Assembly (NCBI RefSeq): GCF_947631635.1
Contig: NZ_CANRMB010000013.1
Coordinates: forward strand, 1 to 64,000
Length of the DNA stretch: 64,000 nucleotides
Origin: an uncultured Dysosmobacter sp.
GTDB lineage: Bacteria > Bacillota > Clostridia > Oscillospirales > Oscillospiraceae
Reading direction: 5' to 3'
Part shown: positions 59,165-64,000 of the stretch, in pieces
Position numbering within the stretch: position 1 is the stretch's first letter
Layout: each line of letters opens with the position of its first letter
Notes under the pieces: model-generated
The model's input: the letters and a program-made list of their open reading frames with translations, nothing else
Told to the model about the DNA's origin: nothing
Database searches by the model: none
Position numbers and translations under genes: made by a program

Positions 59165-60553
59165 ATGATCTGGAAAGAAAACCGGGAGAACGCTTACTGT
59201 GAGATCACCCCTGCCATTCTGGCGCTGAAGGAACAGTGGGAGAAGAAGAACTACATCGACCCCCGGCTGTATAAGGAGTACAATGTGAAGCGGGGCCTCC
59301 GCGATGAGGATGGCCGCGGTGTTCTGACCGGGCTGACCCGGGTGGCCGAGATCCAGTCCTACAACGTCTTATCGGACAGCGACGGGCATGAGCGGATCAC
59401 CCCTGACGACGGCGTGCTGTACTACCGCGGCATTGACTGCCGGGAGATCGTCACCGGCTCGGCAAAGCGGGGACGCTTTGCCTATGAGGAGGCGGCCTAT
59501 CTGCTGCTGTTCGGCGAGCTGCCCACAGAGGAACAGCTGCAGGACTTCTGCGTCCAGCTGGCCTCCTACCGCACTCTGCCCACCAACTTCTTCCGGGACA
59601 TCATCATGAAGGCGCCTCCCAAGGACCTGATGAATACCATGCAGCGGGGCATTCTGAGCCTCTTCTGCTATGACGACAAGCCCAACGACATCGGCCTGGA
59701 GAATGTGCTGCGCCAATGCCTCCAGCTGCTGAGCAACATGCCGGTGCTGGCGATCTACGCCTATCAGGCCTGGCGGTACAGCCAGGGCGAGAGCCTGTTC
59801 ATCCATGTGCCTCTGCCGGAGCTGTCCACGGCGGAAAACTTCCTGCGGATGCTGCGGGAGGACCGCAGCTACACCAAGTTGGAGGCCCGGACGCTGGATG
59901 TGGCGCTGGTGCTCCACGCCGACCACGGCGGCGGCAACAACTCCACCTTCACCAATCACGTGGTCACCTCCTCCGGCACGGACACCTATTCCGCTATTGC
60001 CGCGGCCATGTCCTCCCTGAAGGGCCCCCGCCACGGCGGCGCCAACAGCAGGGTCATGGCCATGATGGACGATATCAAGACCCATGTGCGGCACTGGGAC
60101 GACGAGGGCTGTGTGGCGGATTATCTGACGAAGATACTGAACAAGGAGGTCTTTGACCGCAGCGGCCTGATTTATGGCCTGGGCCATGCCGTGTACACCA
60201 AAACAGACCCCCGGTGCGAGGTGTTCCGGAATTACGTGCAGCGGCTGGCGAAGGAGAAGGGCCGCGGCCAGGAGCTGGCACTTTATGAGAATGTGGAAAG
60301 GATCGGCAAGGAACTGCTGATGGAGCGCCAGCACAAGACCGCCCTCTCCACCAACATCGATTTTTACAGCGGCTTCGTCTATGAGATGCTGGGCCTGCCC
60401 ATGGAGCTTTATACCCCGCTGTTCGCCGTGGCCCGGATCTCCGGCTGGAGCGCCCACCGCATGGAGGAGCTGTCCAGCGGCGGCAAGCTGATCCGGCCCC
60501 GGTATGAGTGTGTGGAGGAGCACCGCTCCTATATCCCCATGGAAAACCGCTGA
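59165..60553 (+). CDS. Citrate/2-methylcitrate synthase
   Basis: 462 aa. Catalytic residues in VLHADHGGGNNST, SSLKGPRHGGANSRVM, and GLGHAVYTKTDPR. It condenses acetyl-CoA with oxaloacetate. Length is longer than the usual ~430 aa of type I enzymes but normal for this Clostridia form with its extended N-terminus (YKEYNVKRGLRDEDGRGVLT). AAAGGAG precedes ATG 59165. Confidence 0.95.
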   Translation: MIWKENRENAYCEITPAILALKEQWEKKNYIDPRLYKEYNVKRGLRDEDGRGVLTGLTRVAEIQSYNVLSDSDGHERITPDDGVLYYRGIDCREIVTGSAKRGRFAYEEAAYLLLFGELPTEEQLQDFCVQLASYRTLPTNFFRDIIMKAPPKDLMNTMQRGILSLFCYDDKPNDIGLENVLRQCLQLLSNMPVLAIYAYQAWRYSQGESLFIHVPLPELSTAENFLRMLREDRSYTKLEARTLDVALVLHADHGGGNNSTFTNHVVTSSGTDTYSAIAAAMSSLKGPRHGGANSRVMAMMDDIKTHVRHWDDEGCVADYLTKILNKEVFDRSGLIYGLGHAVYTKTDPRCEVFRNYVQRLAKEKGRGQELALYENVERIGKELLMERQHKTALSTNIDFYSGFVYEMLGLPMELYTPLFAVARISGWSAHRMEELSSGGKLIRPRYECVEEHRSYIPMENR

Positions 60554-60676
60554 ATGCCTTCCCCGCCGGTTTCTCCGGCGGGGAAAAATTTTTAGAAAAA
60601 GCGGAAATTTTGGGTTGACAAAGGCGGCGGTTCTGGCTATAATAATCAAGCAGTCTTTTCCGGGGGACAGTCATTT

Positions 60677-60762
60677 GCGGCTGTGCTGGAACTGGTAGAC
60701 AGGCCAGCTTGAGGTGCTGGTGTCAATTCGACGTGTGGGTTCAAGTCCCGTCAGCCGCACCA
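60677..60762 (+). tRNA. tRNA-Leu (GAG)
   Basis: 86 nt including CCA. Acceptor GCGGCTG/CAGCCGC, anticodon loop CTTGAGG, long variable arm TGGTGTCAATTCGACG, T-arm GTGGGTTCAAGTCCCGT. Encoded CCA end. Confidence 0.9.
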
Positions 60763-60787
60763 ATTTCCTCTTAAAAGACTTCGATGC

Positions 60788-60875
60788 GCGCGAGTGGTGG
60801 AATTGGCAGACTCGCTAGATTCAGGTTCTAGTGTCCATTACGGACGTGCGGGTTCAAGTCCCGCCTCGCGCACCA
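60788..60875 (+). tRNA. tRNA-Leu (CAG), copy 1
   Basis: 88 nt. Acceptor GCGCGAG/CTCGCGC, anticodon loop ATTCAGG, long variable arm, T-arm GCGGGTTCAAGTCCCGC, encoded CCA. Confidence 0.95.
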
Positions 60876-60939
60876 AAAATCCCACTGGAGACACAGGTTT
60901 CCGGTGGGTCCCCTTAGAGGGGCAACTGCATATCGTAAC

Positions 60940-61027
60940 GCGCGAGTGGTGGAATTGGCAGACTCGCTAGATTCAGGTTCTAGTGTCCATTACGGACGTG
61001 CGGGTTCAAGTCCCGCCTCGCGCACCA
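60940..61027 (+). tRNA. tRNA-Leu (CAG), copy 2
   Basis: Identical to copy 1 base for base (88 nt), 64 bp downstream; a recent tandem duplication or conversion. The spacer (60876-60939) contains a CCACCGG/CCGGTGG-like hairpin. Confidence 0.95.
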
Positions 61028-61092
61028 GCTCAGAAAAAGCCCTAAGGCGATGAAAAGGCCTTAGGGCCTTTTCATACGCCGGACGTGCTTTT

Positions 61093-61138
61093 TCTTCGCT
61101 TCCGACCGCGATTCGCTCCGCTGGATTCGCGGTCGGAT
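61093..61138. repeat. REP-like palindromic element, copy 1
   Basis: CTTCGCTTCCGACCGCGATTCG...GATTCGCGGTCGGA inverted repeat with a TCCGCTGG centre. Two relatives follow at 61247 and 62008. Confidence 0.65.
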
Positions 61139-61186
61139 AGGGCGGGACTGTGTAAAAAAGTATCTTTCTCTTCTTGGTACAGCTCA

Positions 61187-61247
61187 GGAATTCCCAACAC
61201 CGTTCCGTTTCCGGTTCCGCCGAAAACTGCACTCTGTTGGGAATTCC
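61187..61247. repeat. 13-bp inverted repeat
   Basis: GGAATTCCCAACA and TGTTGGGAATTCC, exact, 35 bp apart, directly before REP-like copy 2. 61140-61440 has no gene. Confidence 0.6.
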
Positions 61248-61290
61248 TTCGCTTTCGACCGCGGACCGCTTCGCTGGGTTCGCGGTCGAG
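61247..61290. repeat. REP-like palindromic element, copy 2
   Basis: CTTCGCTTTCGACCGCGGAC...GGTTCGCGGTCGAG, same layout as copy 1. Confidence 0.65.
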
Positions 61291-61447
61291 GGGACGGGGG
61301 ATGTGGCCCGTTGAACGGGAGATCGATTTTAACCGCATATTGCAGATAAATCGGCAAACTTCGACAAGGAGTTTGTCGATTTTCTTTTACCCTTTATTTT
61401 CTCCTGGCGATGTGATATGTAAAAGCGGCATTGTGAAGGTAATTGTT

Positions 61448-61672
61448 ATGTTGAAAAAAGTAAATAATATTTTGAACATAGTAGTTGCTTCATTCATCGG
61501 AGTTTTCATTGGACATGGTATATATGTATTCTGGAATTATAAAACACATCCCGATTTGTATGCTATGCTGTCAGCGCCATGGTACATGAGCATTTTAGTT
61601 TATCTCATATTTACGATTGTTCTTTTGGCAGCAGCTATTATAAAGCTGATGATTCGGAGGAAGCTAAAGTAA
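61448..61672 (+). CDS. Small membrane protein, 74 aa
   Basis: Two helices: NILNIVVASFIGVFIGHGIY and MSILVYLIFTIVLLAAAIIK, with a basic end KLMIRRKLK. GAAGG lies upstream of ATG 61448; the open frame upstream runs through the REP-like repeats and is not credible. AT-rich compared with its neighbours, perhaps acquired. Unrecognised. Confidence 0.6.
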   Translation: MLKKVNNILNIVVASFIGVFIGHGIYVFWNYKTHPDLYAMLSAPWYMSILVYLIFTIVLLAAAIIKLMIRRKLK

Positions 61673-61754
61673 ATTCCAGTTTGCAGCTCCGATGCATGAA
61701 GCTATTGTGGCACAAAGGTTTTCAGTAAAAAAAGTCTTTTTATAGCATGGAGTC

Positions 61755-61791
61755 AAAAGGAAAAGACGGGCATAGCCCGTCTTTTCCTTTT
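61755..61791. terminator. Terminator
   Basis: 17-bp stem AAAAGGAAAAGACGGGC/GCCCGTCTTTTCCTTTT with loop ATA. A second hairpin (CCCGGTTTGCC/GGCAAACCGGG) follows. 61830-62000 has no gene. Confidence 0.75.
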
Positions 61792-62007
61792 GGTGCCTTC
61801 CCGGTTTGCCCTTGGCAAACCGGGCCGCTGCGGCGGGCTGATTAAAATCGTGCAGGAAAACCCTGACGGTTTACTGCGCGCTAAGAGCCGGGCCTCGCCC
61901 GGTTGCACGTTGGCACACTCTGCGGAGCAGTCCTGCACACACCCTTTCCCTCCGAAATTTGATACGCCCTGACTTACGGCGAGGCTTCTTAGCTGGACAG
62001 AGGATTT

Positions 62008-62050
62008 CTTCGCTTTCGGCCCCGGCTTGCTCCGCTGGATTCGCGGCCGA
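62008..62050. repeat. REP-like palindromic element, copy 3
   Basis: CTTCGCTTTCGGCCCCGGCT...GATTCGCGGCCGAA; a diverged member of the same family. Confidence 0.6.
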
Positions 62051-62319
62051 AAAAGGATGGGAATGCGGCCTGTCTATTCAAAGAATGACTTTGACCGCTT
62101 CCTTTACATCTTACTGAAGGCGTGCTATACTTGACGCAATAAAAAGGATCTGATCGATAAAACGATAACATGGAAACACAGCGGCGCAGTTCGGACATGA
62201 ACGGGGAGCCGGCTTGCGTCCGCGGTGTTCGGGAGGGCTGTTGGAAGCCGCGGAACGACCGGAGGCGGCAGGAGATGAACAGCCAGCGCTTCTGCCGGAA
62301 TCGATGGAGGAAATATAAA

Positions 62320-63294
62320 ATGTATTTTGAGGGCTTTGATCTTACAAATTTCTGGGACGACTGCGACTATGCGAAAAAGGCGTACATCGAAGCGGCGCCC
62401 AGCGACGAGCTGATCGCCAGCGTGGAGCAGGAGCTGGGCTACAAGCTGCCTGGGTCCTACATTTGGCTGATGAAGCGGCACAACGGCGGACTCCCCGTCA
62501 ACACCTGCTTCCCCACCAGCTCTCCCACCAGCTGGGCCGAGGACCATATAGCCATTACCGGGATCATGGGCATTGGCCGGGAGAAGCCGTACTCCCTTTG
62601 CGGCGAGCTGGGCAGTCAGTTTATGATCGACGAGTGGGAGTACCCCGCCATCGGCGTGGCCATCTGCGACTGCCCCAGTGCGGGACATGACATGATTTTC
62701 CTGGACTACCGGGAATGCGGCCCCCAGGGGGAGCCAAAGGTGGTCCATATCGATCAGGAATATGACTATGAGATCACCCCGCTGGCGGACACCTTCGAGG
62801 ACTTCATCCGGGGACTGGTGAACGAGAAGGTCTACGAGCCGGACCCGGAGGAGGAAAAGGCGGAGGCGCTGGAAATGGCGCGGACCGCGCCCTTTTCTCC
62901 GCTGCTGGCGGAGCTGTGTCAGCAGAGCGGCGAGCCGGAGGCAGTGGAGCGGCTGATCCGGGGGCTGGCGGTCCAAATCGTGGAGGACAAGGGCTATTTC
63001 GCGCTCCACGGGGACGAGAACTCCTGCCAGCTCTATGACATCCAGTTCTGGCTCTATGAGAATGCCCATCCCGGCGTGACGGAGCAGGCGTACCTGAAGG
63101 AGTTCCCCAACATGATCGTTTGCGGCGGGGCTTTTTCCACCGGCGGCTACGCCCCCAGCTTTGTGGAGGACTGGCTGAAAAGCCGGAAGAAGGCGGGGGT
63201 GATTTTCAAGCGGGATGGCGGATTGTGGATGTCCAAGGCCGCCAAGACAGCGCTGCGGGAACAGCTTCTCCATGTCCCGCCGCTTTCGCTGTAA
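62320..63294 (+). CDS. SMI1/KNR4 (SUKH) family protein
   Basis: 324 aa. SUKH fold at residues 25-165: ELIASVEQELGYKLPGSYIW, LMKRHNGG, GIGREKPYSLCG, AIGVAICDCPSAGHDMIFLD. The second half is acidic then helical (PDPEEEKAEALEMARTAPFS) and unrecognised. SUKH proteins are often immunity proteins against contact-dependent toxins; stand-alone copies like this also occur. GGAGG lies nine bases before ATG 62320. No toxin gene is nearby. Confidence 0.85.
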   Translation: MYFEGFDLTNFWDDCDYAKKAYIEAAPSDELIASVEQELGYKLPGSYIWLMKRHNGGLPVNTCFPTSSPTSWAEDHIAITGIMGIGREKPYSLCGELGSQFMIDEWEYPAIGVAICDCPSAGHDMIFLDYRECGPQGEPKVVHIDQEYDYEITPLADTFEDFIRGLVNEKVYEPDPEEEKAEALEMARTAPFSPLLAELCQQSGEPEAVERLIRGLAVQIVEDKGYFALHGDENSCQLYDIQFWLYENAHPGVTEQAYLKEFPNMIVCGGAFSTGGYAPSFVEDWLKSRKKAGVIFKRDGGLWMSKAAKTALREQLLHVPPLSL

Positions 63295-63388
63295 GGCGCG
63301 GGATAGCAGCTTACGCCGTGCAAGCCCTGACGAAGGTCTTTTCAGCGGATCGGGGCGCTGCGGCGGAACGGTCAAAATCGCACAAAAA

Positions 63389-63416
63389 AACGGCTTGTTT
63401 CCGCAAGCCGTTTTTT
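63389..63416. terminator. Bidirectional terminator between convergent genes
   Basis: AACGGCTTG/CAAGCCGTT stem, T6 to the right and A-run to the left. Confidence 0.9.
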
Positions 63417-63426
63417 GCGCGTTTAT

Positions 63427-64000
63427 TCAGATTCGCAGCAGCTGCTTTGCGATGCTGAAATAGATCATCAGGGACAGGGCGTCAACAATGGTGGTGATGA
63501 GCGGTGCCGCCATGATGGCGGGGTCCGCCTTGATGAGCCTTGCCGCCATGGGCAGCAAGCCTCCCACAGTCTTGGCGATGACCACGGTGGCAAAGAGGGC
63601 CAGCGTCACCGTCAGGGAGATCATTTCGCTGCCGGGGAACTGCAATGCCAGGCGGGCAAAATTCACCGCCGCCAGCGCGGCCCCCACCACGACGCTGACC
63701 CGCAGCTCCTTCCAGACGACCTTGGGAAAGTCCGCCGGGGCGATCTCCCCCACGGCCATGCCGCGGATGACCAGCGTACTGCTCTGACTGCCGGCGTTTC
63801 CGCCGGTATCCGTCAGCATGGGGATAAAGGTCACCAGCAGCGGCAGCACCGCGAAGGCCTCCTCGTACCGGCCCAGGATCCCCCCGGTGATCATGCCGGA
63901 GACCATCAGGACCATCAGCCACAAAATGCGGTTTTTCGCCAGGGCGAACACGCCGGTCTTCAAATACGGCTTTTCCGACGGCGCCATGGCCGCCATCTTC
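63427..64000 (-). CDS. mgtE: MgtE magnesium transporter, C-terminal part (5' end outside window)
   Basis: Last ~190 residues, covering the transmembrane domain: RILWLMVLMVSGMITGGILG, LVTFIPMLTDTGGNAGSQSS (ion-pore signature), EIAPADFPKVVWKELRVSVV and the final helices LMIYFSIAKQLL. MgtE is a dimeric Mg2+ channel gated by cytoplasmic CBS domains, which would be encoded beyond base 64000. Frame open to the window end. Confidence 0.95.
   Translation of the reverse strand, partial: KMAAMAPSEKPYLKTGVFALAKNRILWLMVLMVSGMITGGILGRYEEAFAVLPLLVTFIPMLTDTGGNAGSQSSTLVIRGMAVGEIAPADFPKVVWKELRVSVVVGAALAAVNFARLALQFPGSEMISLTVTLALFATVVIAKTVGGLLPMAARLIKADPAIMAAPLITTIVDALSLMIYFSIAKQLLRI

Noticed and set aside
61085..61447. 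N-terminal extension of the 74-aa membrane protein
   Set aside because: The extension translates REP-like palindromes; the ATG at 61448 gives a sensible two-helix protein.
1..64000. CRISPR array
   Set aside because: No series of regularly spaced direct repeats was seen; repeats found are hairpins, tandem arm sites and REP-like elements.

Overview
The window looks like a chromosome segment of a GC-rich gut Clostridia, most likely Oscillospiraceae (Flavonifractor/Lawsonibacter-like). The grounds are the housekeeping genes at the right, the style of the conjugation genes, and the HTH-DUF3169, AI-2E-family and M29 peptidase genes. This placement is inference; no rRNA or marker gene is present.

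Region 1 (1-20.7 kb) is the GC-rich backbone of an integrative conjugative element (ICE). It opens with the C-terminal part of an SNF2-type helicase and continues with small ICE proteins, a decayed toxin-antitoxin pair, a Schlafen/AlbA-type ATP-binding protein and a Fic remnant. DUF3848 and DUF3991/TOPRIM proteins and a ParM-ParR-like pair follow, then an intact Fic protein. The transfer operon is MobC, MOBP relaxase, PcfB, an ArdC-like protein, VirD4, a Maff2-type small membrane protein, VirB6-like, PrgI, VirB4, an XF1762-family protein and a CHAP-domain wall hydrolase.

Region 2 (20.7-34.3 kb) is AT-rich cargo unlike the backbone. Its most striking part (22.7-24.9 kb) is a TcdR/UviA/BotR-type sigma factor, a TcdE-family holin and a phosphodiester glycosidase without a signal peptide. 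All three genes are preceded by the same promoter-like motif, TTTAC-N18-CTCT, suggesting a small self-contained export regulon. Next come an Xre regulator, an ECF sigma/anti-sigma pair, small secreted proteins, an IS256-family insertion that splits a gene (8-bp target duplication visible), an ABC-transporter operon and a broken tnpB.

Region 3 (34.3-41.0 kb) is the right end of the ICE: ImmA/IrrE peptidase, a Com-like zinc ribbon, a gene behind an apparent translational attenuator, a structured non-coding stretch, a MazF toxin with a zinc-ribbon tail, HTH/excisionase proteins (one with three tandem HTH units), the tyrosine integrase, a truncated Fic gene, integrase arm-type repeats and a tRNA-Arg 3' fragment that is the probable attachment site.

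Region 4 (41.0-49.2 kb) is a second, decayed island: a broken integrase and excisionase facing the same att site, an AP2-domain remnant, then a c-di-GMP-I (GEMM) riboswitch with a second degenerate aptamer ahead of a 948-aa sortase-type surface protein, a large lipoprotein, a frameshifted gene and another tRNA 3' fragment.

Region 5 (49.2-64 kb) is ordinary chromosome: cysK, membrane proteins, HTH-DUF3169 operon with a clear operator, AI-2E-family permease, gamma-carbonic anhydrase-like protein, M29 aminopeptidase, YihY/BrkB, ArsC/Spx-like protein, sirtuin, citrate synthase, three tRNA-Leu genes, REP-like palindromes, a SMI1/KNR4 protein and the C-terminal part of MgtE.
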